Source: Saprospiraceae bacterium UBA7328
GTDB lineage: Bacteria; Bacteroidota; Bacteroidia; Chitinophagales; Saprospiraceae
DNA length: 14,085 nt
Assembly (NCBI GenBank): GCA_002471345.1
Contig: DKPS01000179.1
Span: 1 to 14,085 of the forward strand
Reading direction: 5' to 3'
The position numbers and the translations under genes were made by a program. A model generated the notes under the pieces. That model saw only the letters and a program-made list of their open reading frames with translations, searched no databases and was not told the origin of the DNA. Positions 1 to 6,270 of this stretch are shown here, piece after piece; position 1 is the first letter of the stretch, and every line of letters starts with the position of its first letter.

Positions 1-24
1 GTTCAAGTCCACCCAGACCCACCA
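1..24 (+). tRNA. 3' end of tRNA-Ile(GAT), partial (attL side)
   Basis: Bases 1-24 read as the last part of a tRNA: G53, T-loop TTCAAGT at 2-8, 3' T-stem CCACC at 9-13, 3' acceptor strand CAGACCC at 14-20, discriminator A21 and an encoded CCA at 22-24. The identity as Ile(GAT) comes from the copy at the other end of the window, which carries the GAT anticodon arm and would join base 1 after three missing bases. The rest of the gene lies upstream, outside the window. This is presumably the intact, functional tRNA restored by integration of the element. Confidence 0.9.
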
Positions 25-46
25 GCTTCCCAGCTGGTTTTCCTTT
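21..46 (+). terminator. Rho-independent terminator of the tRNA-Ile gene
   Basis: A perfect 6-bp stem, ACCAGC (21-26) and GCTGGT (33-38), closes a 6-nt loop and is followed by TTTTCCTTT. The stem uses the ACCA end of the tRNA itself. A terminator directly behind CCA suggests that this tRNA is not followed by tRNA-Ala and 23S rRNA, as it would be in a ribosomal operon, or that the island brought its own terminator in. Confidence 0.65.
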
Positions 47-80
47 GATTTAAAGGCTTTTAAGCCGAATCCCGTTTTAA

Positions 81-107
81 CGATTAAGAAGGTTTAAACC
101 GATTAAG
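81..107. repeat. Palindrome flanked by CGATTAAG direct repeats at the left end
   Basis: GGTTTAAACC at 91-100 is a perfect 10-bp palindrome. It is framed by two direct copies of CGATTAAG (81-88 and 100-107, 19 bp apart). A further short hairpin sequence, GGCTTTTAAGCC, lies at 55-66. No gene covers this stretch. Its place between the tRNA and the first gene suggests a protein-binding region for recombination, or a promoter region; the role is inferred. Confidence 0.5.
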
Positions 108-127
108 TCTGTTTTATGGTACATAAG

Positions 128-151
128 AGTGCTATACAAAGTGCTATACCT
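128..151 (+). repeat. Left subterminal tandem repeat, AGTGCTATA x2 (12-bp period)
   Basis: AGTGCTATA occurs at 128-136 and 140-148, the second followed by CCT. The same arrangement, AGTGCTATA-N3-AGTGCTATACCT, is found at 13985-14008 in the same orientation. The left copy is 103 bp from the tRNA end, the right copy about 53 bp from the tRNA fragment. Paired short repeats inside both att sites are what arm-type integrase sites or excisionase sites look like in tyrosine-recombinase elements. That role is inferred; the repeats themselves are exact. Confidence 0.75.
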
Positions 152-218
152 AAGCACCAGAATTTTTAAGAAAATATACCCTAATTACTTTGAGTAGTAC
201 TTTGATATAGTTATAGCT

Positions 219-701
219 GTGGATTCTAGAGAATTAAAAGAGAAGATGAAGACCTGGGAATATGAGAGGTTGAGTAAATCCTATATCTCTCTTAGAAAAA
301 AATTAATTGATGCAAATAACTTATCTTCTACTCATATACTTGAAGAGAGAATTAACCTTATTAAAGATGAGTGGGTGAGTAGAAAATCATCAGCAAGCCA
401 AGAATATCTCTCTCAGTCTGACGGTTTACTATCAGCTATGGGATACAAAGTTGGTATGGATGGCTTAAAACCTTTGACCAGACAAAAAATTTTAAGCGAT
501 GTCATGTCGGGTCCTATTCCTTTGGTAAATAGTCCCTCCTATATGGAAGAGTGGGGTGAGGATGGTTCAAGTAAAAGGATTAAAAAGACTTTTAATTGTT
601 TGATGGCTTTTAGTTCTGCAAAAATTCATGAAACACATCACGAAGCTTTGAAAGACTGGAGTGAGGATATTGAATGGTTAGAGAATAATTTTGAAAAGTA
701 A
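219..701 (+). CDS. Unrecognised 160-aa protein, first gene of the R-M locus
   Basis: A 160-aa soluble, mostly helical protein without signal peptide or membrane segment. I cannot name its family. The C-terminal two thirds has a pattern that looks conserved: LLSAMGYKVG near residues 70-80, RQKIL around residue 88, YMEEWG around 108-113, and a closing ALKDWSEDIEWL. I have an impression of this layout from small proteins next to restriction and other defence genes, but cannot confirm it. It lies 27 bp before the methyltransferase on the same strand and is likely co-transcribed with it, which suggests an accessory role in the R-M system. The start is a GTG without a clear Shine-Dalgarno; an ATG nine codons later (246), preceded by AAGAGA, is an alternative. 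Confidence 0.7.
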   Translation: MDSRELKEKMKTWEYERLSKSYISLRKKLIDANNLSSTHILEERINLIKDEWVSRKSSASQEYLSQSDGLLSAMGYKVGMDGLKPLTRQKILSDVMSGPIPLVNSPSYMEEWGEDGSSKRIKKTFNCLMAFSSAKIHETHHEALKDWSEDIEWLENNFEK

Positions 702-728
702 TTACTCTAAGACCTAAGAATTAAATAA

Positions 729-1685
729 GTGAAGAAAATTAAATTTATAGATCTTTTTGCCGGCATTGGAGGCTTTCATATGGCTTTTCATAAGCTTAGA
801 AAGAAATATCCTAGCGAATGCGTTTTTGTATCTGAAATTGATGACAGTGCTCGCAAAACTTATGACTTCAACTTTTCTAAAATTGACTCTAACTTTAAAA
901 GACTCAAACAAAAAAATAATTTTGTTGGTGATATCCAAGAAATAACTCAAAAGGATATCTTCTCAATTCCAGATCATGATTTGTTATGCGCTGGGTTTCC
1001 TTGTCAGCCTTTTTCTCAAGCTGGTTATAAAAGAGGGTTTCAAGAGGTAAATGAAAATAGAGGAAATATGTTCTTTGAAATAGTAAGCATTATTCAGGCC
1101 AAGAGACCTAAGGCATTTTTCTTAGAAAATGTTAGACATATTTTAAATCATGATGATAAAAAAACTTTTTTAACTATAAGGCAAACATTACAGCAATTGG
1201 GTTACTCCTTCAGGTATGAAGTAATAAAAGCCTCAGATTATGGCCTACCTCAGCATAGACCTAGAATTTTTATGGTAGGTTTTAGAGATGAAACTACTAG
1301 CAGTAGTAAATTTATATTTCCGAAACCAATACCTCTTAAAAAAACTATGTCAGATATTCTTCATGGAGAATGTGATAGAGAAATAGGTTTCACTCTAAGA
1401 GTAGGTGGAGCTAGATCTGGTATTGATGATAGAAGGAATTGGGATTCATACAGAGTGAATGGAGAAGTTAGAATCTTATCAGTCGAAGAGGGAAGAGAAA
1501 TGATGGGATATCCTAAATCGTTTAAATTTCCAGTAGGCAAGCAAGCGGCTATGAAACAACTGGGTAATAGTGTCGCAGTAAACGCCGTGCAGGCAACCCT
1601 GGAAAATATTCTTTTTTATTTGAAGACTGGAGAGGAGCCTAAAGGGAAAATTTATGACCCAAAAAAATTAGACTTTTTTGAATAA
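729..1685 (+). CDS. DNA (cytosine-5) methyltransferase, type II R-M
   Basis: Transfers a methyl group from S-adenosylmethionine to C5 of cytosine in a short DNA target, protecting the host from the partner nuclease. The C5-MTase motifs appear in order: motif I DLFAGIGGF (8-16), motif II acid E36, motif III GDI (67-69), motif IV GFPCQPFS with catalytic C92, motif VI ENV (132-134), motif VIII QHRPR (174-178), a short target-recognition region (about 185-265), and motif X QLGNSVAVNA near residue 280. The 318-aa length is close to M.HhaI. The GTG start is secure: the codon before it is an in-frame TAA, and any later start would remove motif I. It lies between the 160-aa gene and the PD-(D/E)XK nuclease (27-bp gaps). 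Target specificity cannot be read from the sequence by eye. Confidence 0.96.
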   Translation: MKKIKFIDLFAGIGGFHMAFHKLRKKYPSECVFVSEIDDSARKTYDFNFSKIDSNFKRLKQKNNFVGDIQEITQKDIFSIPDHDLLCAGFPCQPFSQAGYKRGFQEVNENRGNMFFEIVSIIQAKRPKAFFLENVRHILNHDDKKTFLTIRQTLQQLGYSFRYEVIKASDYGLPQHRPRIFMVGFRDETTSSSKFIFPKPIPLKKTMSDILHGECDREIGFTLRVGGARSGIDDRRNWDSYRVNGEVRILSVEEGREMMGYPKSFKFPVGKQAAMKQLGNSVAVNAVQATLENILFYLKTGEEPKGKIYDPKKLDFFE

Positions 1686-1712
1686 TATATAAATTTAGTA
1701 TAAGTTCTTTGC

Positions 1713-2255
1713 ATGAGCGCAATCAAAGGGGTTAATAATCTTCCCTTTTTAACTAGATTAAAAAATAGGAATATTTATCAAGATCTATTTCAAAAGCATA
1801 ATTTAGAAACTAGGCCTTACAAGAGACCACAAGATTACGTTGATGATTTATGGAATATATATGAAACGTATGCATCTTCTAGGAACTTGAATAATAACGT
1901 GCCTGGAAGTGCTTTAGAGGTTATTGTTGGATTTTTGCTGGACCGTGAAGGCATTCAGATTGAAAGGATGGATGAGTTGGTCCCAAATGTAAGATTTGCT
2001 AAACCTGACTTTTTAATTAGAAGTAATGGGATTCACGTTGTTCTTTCCCTGAAAACCTCCCTCAGGGAGAGATGGAAACAAGCAGATTGGGAGGCAATAA
2101 GAATAAAAAAAAATTACCCGCAAACTAAAAATTATTTAATTGTAAATTCTAAGCAAGATGCAAAAAGTATGAAAAGCAAGATTCCTCACCTTGATCTGGA
2201 AGACTGTTTTTATATTCGATCAAACAAATTTGATGTGCTCATTCAATCTTTGTAA
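1713..2255 (+). CDS. Type II restriction endonuclease, PD-(D/E)XK fold, swapped acid
   Basis: Probable DNA-cleaving partner of the upstream methyltransferase (27-bp gap, same strand). Candidate active-site residues are E69 in GSALEVIVGFLL, P98-D99 in KPDFLI, and K114 in SLKTSLRERW. The usual acid two residues before the lysine is a serine (S112), and an acid occurs at E127, giving K-x12-E. This SxK...E arrangement is known in the SsoII/Ecl18kI/PspGI and NgoMIV/Cfr10I enzymes, where the glutamate has moved. KTSLRERWKQ also resembles the KTTCKDRWRQ motif of EcoRII. At 180 aa it is small, containing little more than the catalytic core. It ends 3 bp from the end of the converging HNH gene. The ATG has no clear Shine-Dalgarno. 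Family assignment is by motif only. Confidence 0.8.
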   Translation: MSAIKGVNNLPFLTRLKNRNIYQDLFQKHNLETRPYKRPQDYVDDLWNIYETYASSRNLNNNVPGSALEVIVGFLLDREGIQIERMDELVPNVRFAKPDFLIRSNGIHVVLSLKTSLRERWKQADWEAIRIKKNYPQTKNYLIVNSKQDAKSMKSKIPHLDLEDCFYIRSNKFDVLIQSL

Positions 2256-2258
2256 GAA

Positions 2259-3017
2259 CTAATCTTTTGAAGATAGATGAGAAGCTGCAATCTTAATTAG
2301 TTTCTTCCTTAAAAATTCCTTATTTTTACCAAAATGAGCCTCTTTGTGACAATTGGGACATAATGCCACAGCATTATTTATTATGTCTTTTCCTCCATCT
2401 GCCAGTCTCTTGACATGATGCACTTCTAGATACTCTTGATCGTCAGCATCCTTTATAAAAGGCGCTTTTTTATCGCAGGCTTCACAAATTCCTTTTGCAA
2501 TTTTAAGAATCCAAGCAACAACTTTCGGATCTCTTTCATAAGAGACTGTTTTAACTATTTTACTTTTAGGTTTTTTGTTACCTGAAGGCACTCCATGTGT
2601 ATAAAGAGCAACAAGTTCATCAACACTCTTTTCAAACTCTTCAAAATCGTAAGAATTAGGATAAGCCTTGCTCATCTTTTCTGAAGACATATTCATGTCA
2701 TAAAATTGTATTAGATTATTTATTGCAGCTGTCCATTGCCTGTGACCTCGCTGATCTTTAATCATATTTTCTTCATTATCAAAGTACATATCTGTAGCTT
2801 TTCGTAGTGTTTGAGTATTTTTAAGCTGATATAAATTAAATTTATTCAAACTTTTTTTTTGAATCTTTTGTATATTTTTATCTAAAAGGTCATCAATCAT
2901 CTTTTTGTGTATCAAAAATGTTGAGATTTGTGCAATGGAGTTTTTATACTTTGAAATACTGGATTGAGAAAGTCCTTTTGTCTTTAACCATTCAACAAAA
3001 TCTTTCTCTTCAAACAT
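2259..3017 (-). CDS. HNH endonuclease with SAM-like N-terminal domain
   Basis: 252 aa. The C-terminus is a zinc-supported HNH nuclease of the McrA type: CEAC (178-181), the EVHHVKRLADGG strand with the catalytic H200/H201 pair, N214/N215, and CPNCH (220-224). This domain cuts DNA with a bound metal ion. The N-terminus (FVEWLKTKGLSQSSISKYKNSI...) looks like the helical SAM-like core-binding domain of tyrosine recombinases, but no catalytic R...HxxR...Y follows, so it is probably a DNA-binding module. It lies 12 bp downstream of the Z1 gene on the same strand and is likely co-transcribed with it. It may be the nuclease arm of the Z1 module or a second, possibly modification-dependent, nuclease beside the R-M pair. 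No Shine-Dalgarno is obvious. Confidence 0.88.
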   Translation of the reverse strand: MFEEKDFVEWLKTKGLSQSSISKYKNSIAQISTFLIHKKMIDDLLDKNIQKIQKKSLNKFNLYQLKNTQTLRKATDMYFDNEENMIKDQRGHRQWTAAINNLIQFYDMNMSSEKMSKAYPNSYDFEEFEKSVDELVALYTHGVPSGNKKPKSKIVKTVSYERDPKVVAWILKIAKGICEACDKKAPFIKDADDQEYLEVHHVKRLADGGKDIINNAVALCPNCHKEAHFGKNKEFLRKKLIKIAASHLSSKD

Positions 3018-3029
3018 CTACCAGCCTAT

Positions 3030-4949
3030 TTAACTTGATCTCATGTTCTTTAAATAAGAAATAGTTTTATTTTTGGTGTAATGGATTCTTCCTTCGCCAG
3101 TAATACTGTTCTTGTATGGCAGCACATAACAATAAGCATTTTTAATATTCATCTCATTAGTTCCTGGAGCAGAACCTCTTTTTCTGGATATATTTTCATA
3201 TTCCTCATCAGTCAAAGTTTGGTTGGTTAAATCTCTCAATTCTCCAGGATTATCTTTTGAGATAATTATATCAACACTCCTGCTAGGTTCTTCAACTGCA
3301 CTTTTTATTCTGTCTATTTCTCTTAGAGGAAAGCATTCATCTTGTGTCAGCGAATTAAATTTAATTAATTTTTCTAATGGATTTAAGGCTTTATTGCAGA
3401 ACAGATCTTCTATTTCTTGTGTTAGCTTGAACTTGGCAAATGCCAATGTTCCATCATTTCCAGCAATTACATTAGCTCTATCAATACTAGCACTATCAGC
3501 AGGATTACTTAGATCAGTTTTGATCCAAAGCGGGTCCCCTGCTTTTGCAGTATCGAGAGATACTTCATGGGATGAAAAGCAGGAATACCACTTTTCCCAT
3601 ATATCCTCGGGTACTGTAAGTTCAAATGCCTTGCCTGTATTTTTTCTATAACCAAAATGCCTTGCCATCTGAACATATGTATTTTGTTGTAGTTGCTTTT
3701 TAACGGATCTTGCAAAATAGAACGAAAGCATATTTTCAAATGTAATGCCGCGAGAAAGAGTATTACCTCCAAAAACAAAAGTGAACTGATCTGGGGCTTT
3801 GAGAGCAATTATATTGTTATTTAAATCATTTTTAGAATTTAGAGTGTACAAATTTATACTAGCTTTAGATTTATCTCTTATGAACTCCATAATTTTTCTA
3901 TACAGTAGGTCATCTCCTAAGTTTGAGGGATATATTTTTTCTACTTGCTTTAAGATCCTCTCAAAAATACGCCTCTTTTTTGTAACATCATTACCCTGAA
4001 GAATATCTACGATATTTTGGACAGTATCTCTATCTTGCTTATGATCAGCAATTTTTTGACTGGTATGAATTACCATTGAGTATCTCACCGGTTTATCGTT
4101 CACAACTATGTTCATATAAGCATTTCTAGCCATGAATCTAAAGATTGCTTTTTCTAGATCCTCTTTATATTCAACATCAGGATTAATGAGAGTAAGAGTG
4201 TAATTTTTATCAATTTCCGTTGGATCTTCTGGAAAGAAATAACTCACTCCCGTATAACCTTCACCGGGATCACAAAATACCCATTTATCAGCTTCATTAT
4301 AAAGCGTGTTATTCACATCCATTCTACCTGGAGTAGCTGTAACACCTACATAATATCCAGATTCACCTACGAGATCAGTCATCAATCTATTTATTGTTGA
4401 AGCTTCGCTCTCTTCTTTATTGATCTTTGTATCAGGAGTGGCGTAGTCAGCTTCATCATCAATTATTACTTTATTACTTAGCATTCTAGTCTCATGTATC
4501 AACTTTTCTAATTGGTTAGAATTCTTCCTTCCAAATATTAACCAGTTTTTTTTGGTCCTCGTTTTCGTATCTGTTTTGATGAATTCATCTGCAAGAATTG
4601 GAGTAACTCTAAAATGTTCATTTCTCAGAAATCTTTCTTGAAAGTTTTGGTTTTGTAGAGTTTTTATATCATGCATCAGGACAAAAATTGTATTAACTCC
4701 CTCATCAAATAATTTACAACTAAGAGCAATCATGGTCTCTGTTTTACCTGACTGAGGTTCTCCGTATACAACAAAACTTTTACAATTTTCGTTTATATTC
4801 TTGATTATTTGGTTTACAGGCTTTGTTACAAGATTCAAATCTCTTTGAGGATAGTTTTCAGCGTATTCTCGTGACCATTCATCAAATCTTAAACTTTCTT
4901 CTTCCGATAAAAGATCATCGATAATGCTATTGTTCTTATCATTACTCAT
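3030..4949 (-). CDS. Z1-domain ATPase of a restriction/defence system
   Basis: 639-aa P-loop ATPase with helicase-like motifs: Walker A GEPQSGKT (63-70), Walker B IIDDEAD (162-168) and motif III VTATPGR (203-209). The second half holds the Z1 hallmark: GGNTLSRGITFE near residue 395, followed by QMARHFGYRKN. Z1 proteins are known from bacterial restriction-type clusters with cytosine methyltransferases, Vsr-like nucleases, PD-(D/E)XK proteins, AIPR proteins and Hsp90-like ATPases; here the neighbours are a C5 methyltransferase, a PD-(D/E)XK nuclease and an HNH nuclease. It probably couples ATP hydrolysis to DNA remodelling or translocation for the nuclease. It is first in a leftward pair with the HNH gene. 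Only 18 bp separate its start from the divergent 157-aa gene, leaving almost no room for a leader. Confidence 0.9.
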   Translation of the reverse strand: MSNDKNNSIIDDLLSEEESLRFDEWSREYAENYPQRDLNLVTKPVNQIIKNINENCKSFVVYGEPQSGKTETMIALSCKLFDEGVNTIFVLMHDIKTLQNQNFQERFLRNEHFRVTPILADEFIKTDTKTRTKKNWLIFGRKNSNQLEKLIHETRMLSNKVIIDDEADYATPDTKINKEESEASTINRLMTDLVGESGYYVGVTATPGRMDVNNTLYNEADKWVFCDPGEGYTGVSYFFPEDPTEIDKNYTLTLINPDVEYKEDLEKAIFRFMARNAYMNIVVNDKPVRYSMVIHTSQKIADHKQDRDTVQNIVDILQGNDVTKKRRIFERILKQVEKIYPSNLGDDLLYRKIMEFIRDKSKASINLYTLNSKNDLNNNIIALKAPDQFTFVFGGNTLSRGITFENMLSFYFARSVKKQLQQNTYVQMARHFGYRKNTGKAFELTVPEDIWEKWYSCFSSHEVSLDTAKAGDPLWIKTDLSNPADSASIDRANVIAGNDGTLAFAKFKLTQEIEDLFCNKALNPLEKLIKFNSLTQDECFPLREIDRIKSAVEEPSRSVDIIISKDNPGELRDLTNQTLTDEEYENISRKRGSAPGTNEMNIKNAYCYVLPYKNSITGEGRIHYTKNKTISYLKNMRSS

Positions 4950-4967
4950 AGTTAAGATAATGTATTA

Positions 4968-5441
4968 ATGGATATAAATGATCAAGATATTTATCAGGGT
5001 GTAGTTTTTTTAAAAGCCCTTAGACAAGTTGAAGAACTTTCCACTGATCTCAATTATAAAATTCGGTCAGGAACATCTAAAAATAGTTTTCTAATTGAAG
5101 GCGAGAAGACAAGAACTGTAGGTATTTATGTAAAGTACACCAAAAAACCAAGATCTCCTTGGTCGTTTTCGTTTATTCAAGAACATCAAGAAGAAATAGA
5201 GGTCTTAGCAGAAGTGTGCAACGAAGTTTTAATCACTTTTGTATGTCATTACGATGGAATTGTTTGTTTGACCTACAAGGAACTTAAAGAAGTTCTTGAT
5301 GAGACCTTTGAAGAATCAGAGCGAGTCAGTATAAGAAGAAAGGCTCGAGGAAATTATTGGGTGAAGGGTAGAGATGGTCGTATGGAAGCATCAATTACCA
5401 GAAATGATTTAGGAAAGAAAATCATGGAAGCTTTGGACTAG
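4968..5441 (+). CDS. Unrecognised 157-aa protein divergent from the Z1 gene
   Basis: A 157-aa soluble alpha/beta protein of unknown family. Visible parts are a basic stretch KYTKKPRSPW (about 54-63), an FIQEHQEEIEVL helix, a hydrophobic EVLITFVCHYDGIVCLTYKEL strand-turn-helix region (about residues 83-104), and a basic segment SIRRKARGNYWVKGRDGR (about residues 123-140) that could bind nucleic acid. No catalytic motif is convincing. It starts 18 bp from the Z1 start in the opposite direction, so the two probably share a control region. I infer that it is an accessory part of the Z1/R-M locus, by position only. It converges on the membrane-protein gene, with 5 bp between the two ORF ends. Confidence 0.75.
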   Translation: MDINDQDIYQGVVFLKALRQVEELSTDLNYKIRSGTSKNSFLIEGEKTRTVGIYVKYTKKPRSPWSFSFIQEHQEEIEVLAEVCNEVLITFVCHYDGIVCLTYKELKEVLDETFEESERVSIRRKARGNYWVKGRDGRMEASITRNDLGKKIMEALD

Positions 5442-5456
5442 TAAGATTAAATCTTA
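5442..5456. terminator. AT-rich palindrome between convergent genes
   Basis: TAAGATT-A-AATCTTA is a perfect inverted repeat with 7-bp arms that covers the stop of the leftward gene and directly follows the stop of the rightward one. The position fits a two-way terminator, but the stem has almost no G-C pairs and no strong T-run on either side, so it would be weak. Confidence 0.3.
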
Positions 5457-5776
5457 ATTACCAGAATCAAAAAGTTGATAGTAACGAAACCAGAATAAAG
5501 AACTAAATTAGCGAAAGATAATTCTATTTCAGCATAAACATTATCAAATCCAAATTTATAAAAAGAAAATATGGACATAGCAAAGACTATTGAGATTATT
5601 GCAAGACACAGAATCGAGGAAATCCTTAGAAATTGATAATTATCTGTATACCAAAAACAAAATAGGAAAAAGAGACCTGTAATAAGAAAAGCATTTTTAA
5701 ATATACTTTTGAATATTTTAACCAACAGAATTGAATTTGATGAACCATGCTGATCTTTCTTTACTAACTTCGTCAT
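5447..5776 (-). CDS. Small membrane protein with three predicted TM segments
   Basis: A 109-aa protein with a short polar N-terminus and three hydrophobic segments: about 29-46 (AFLITGLFFLFCFWY), about 52-72 (ISSILCLAIISIVFAMSIF) and about 86-107 (ELSFANLVLYSGFVTINFLILV). No family is recognised. The start is well supported: AGAGG lies six bases before the ATG, one of the few clear Shine-Dalgarno sites in this window. An inverted repeat matching the two near the WYL/nuclease-helicase genes lies about 35-50 bp upstream of its start, so the WYL regulator may control this gene too. Membrane proteins often act as effectors in defence systems, but nothing here shows that; the role is open. Confidence 0.7.
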   Translation of the reverse strand: MTKLVKKDQHGSSNSILLVKIFKSIFKNAFLITGLFFLFCFWYTDNYQFLRISSILCLAIISIVFAMSIFSFYKFGFDNVYAEIELSFANLVLYSGFVTINFLILVIKI

Positions 5777-5810
5777 AAATACCTCTTAGGATTTTACAAT
5801 AGTCTATTTG

Positions 5811-5827
5811 ACGTCATCTCACGACGC
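5811..5827 (-). promoter_or_regulatory. Operator-like inverted repeat, copy 1 (reverse orientation)
   Basis: ACGTC-N7-GACGC, the exact reverse complement in its arms and spacing of the sites at 6233-6249 and 10591-10607. It includes part of the palindrome TGACGTCA (5809-5816), which also occurs at 10602-10609. It lies 35-51 bp upstream of the leftward membrane-protein gene. It adjoins a REP-like, GC-richer stretch, so chance or repeat origin cannot be excluded for this copy. Confidence 0.5.
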
Positions 5828-5833
5828 AGGAAT

Positions 5834-5941
5834 GCCTGTCTTTCCAGGCTGTCAATGTGATCACTTCAAGGAGGAAAAGCTCACATTGCAGATGTTTTTC
5901 TATGTAGCACACCGTCTGCTGGCGCTACCTCTTAAGAGAGG
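5834..5941. repeat. Cluster of inverted repeats (possible structured RNA or REP-like repeat)
   Basis: Four inverted repeats lie side by side: GCCTG/CAGGC (5834-5849), CAATGTGA (5853-5860) with TCACATTG (5881-5888), GTAGC (5904-5908) with GCTAC (5924-5928), and the palindrome CTCTTAAGAG (5929-5938). The 20-nt loop of the second contains AAGGAGGA, a perfect anti-16S ribosome-binding sequence. Base composition is richer in G+C than the surroundings. It could be a structured leader or small RNA, or the remains of a REP-like extragenic repeat. Confidence 0.4.
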
Positions 5942-5954
5942 AGTAATTTTTAAA

Positions 5955-6143
5955 CTAGCTTGTAAGCAGATTAATTCCTTTCAAGAGACTTTGTGCGACT
6001 CGTCTATTTCTAAATGATAGTTCGTGTCTTATATCTTCAAGCTTTAAAGTATCACCAGCTAAATGAGCAGAGAAGGTTTCTTCGATTAATTGGCTATTTT
6101 GGAACTTAAGGTAAGGTCTTTGTTGGGAGAAGTAATTTTGCAT
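5955..6143 (-). CDS. Possible small protein, 62 aa, unknown
   Basis: A leftward reading frame whose translation looks protein-like rather than random: a polar N-terminus followed by an amphipathic helical stretch (QLIEETFSAHL, then LEDIRHELSFRNRRVAQSLL). There is no recognised family and no clear Shine-Dalgarno. It is divergent from the WYL gene, with a 127-bp shared upstream region, and could be a small partner of that system or the remnant of a longer gene. I give it moderate to low weight. Confidence 0.4.
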   Translation of the reverse strand: MQNYFSQQRPYLKFQNSQLIEETFSAHLAGDTLKLEDIRHELSFRNRRVAQSLLKGINLLTS

Positions 6144-6232
6144 AGGTCTATTACTAAAATTTGTTTTAATTTATAAAAATTTTATACTATTTTTTGAACA
6201 TTGTCAACCTTTTGTAAGTATATTTTTACTAA

Positions 6233-6249
6233 GCGTCCTATAATGACGT
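6233..6249 (+). promoter_or_regulatory. WYL operon promoter -10 box inside operator-like inverted repeat, copy 2
   Basis: GCGTC (6233-6237), 7-bp spacer CTATAAT, GACGT (6245-6249). The consensus -10 hexamer TATAAT (6239-6244) lies wholly in the spacer, so a protein bound to the two arms would cover the promoter. Transcription would start near 6251, giving a leader of about 20 nt to the ATG at 6271. No good -35 hexamer is seen at 16-18 bp. This position is typical of autorepression, and WYL regulators of defence loci (BrxR, CapW) are known to bind inverted repeats at their own promoters. Confidence 0.65.
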
Positions 6250-6270
6250 TACAAATAATTTAATATATCC

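Larger units (their letters stand above)
5777..6270. other. 494-bp regulatory gap before the WYL operon
   Basis: No large gene fits here. It holds two GCGTC-N7-GACGT type sites (one at each end), a richly structured and visibly more GC-rich stretch (about 5821-5941), one possible leftward 62-aa gene (5955-6143), and an AT-rich promoter region with a perfect TATAAT at 6239-6244. A rightward reading frame at 5808-6017 has no convincing start or protein features and overlaps the structured stretch; I regard it as chance. Confidence 0.6.

Noticed and set aside
714..950. Leftward frame opposite the start of the methyltransferase
   Set aside because: It lies fully over the motif I-III region of a clear methyltransferase gene; shadow frame.
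2259..3017. Reading the HNH protein as an integrase because of its N-terminus
   Set aside because: No R...HxxR...Y catalytic set; the C-terminus is an unmistakable HNH domain.
219..5441. Vsr-type mismatch endonuclease or Hsp90-like ATPase expected with Z1/Dcm loci
   Set aside because: None of the translated genes shows the motifs; the nucleases present are PD-(D/E)XK and HNH types.
5856..5885. CRP-like site (TGTGA ... TCACA)
   Set aside because: The half sites are about 20 bp apart instead of 6, so they make a hairpin, not a CRP operator.
5808..6017. Rightward 69-codon reading frame
   Set aside because: Its residues run through the inverted-repeat cluster, it has no Shine-Dalgarno at its first ATG, and the strong AAGGAGGA inside is 16 bases from the next ATG; a TTG at 5886 fits better but the protein has no sensible features.
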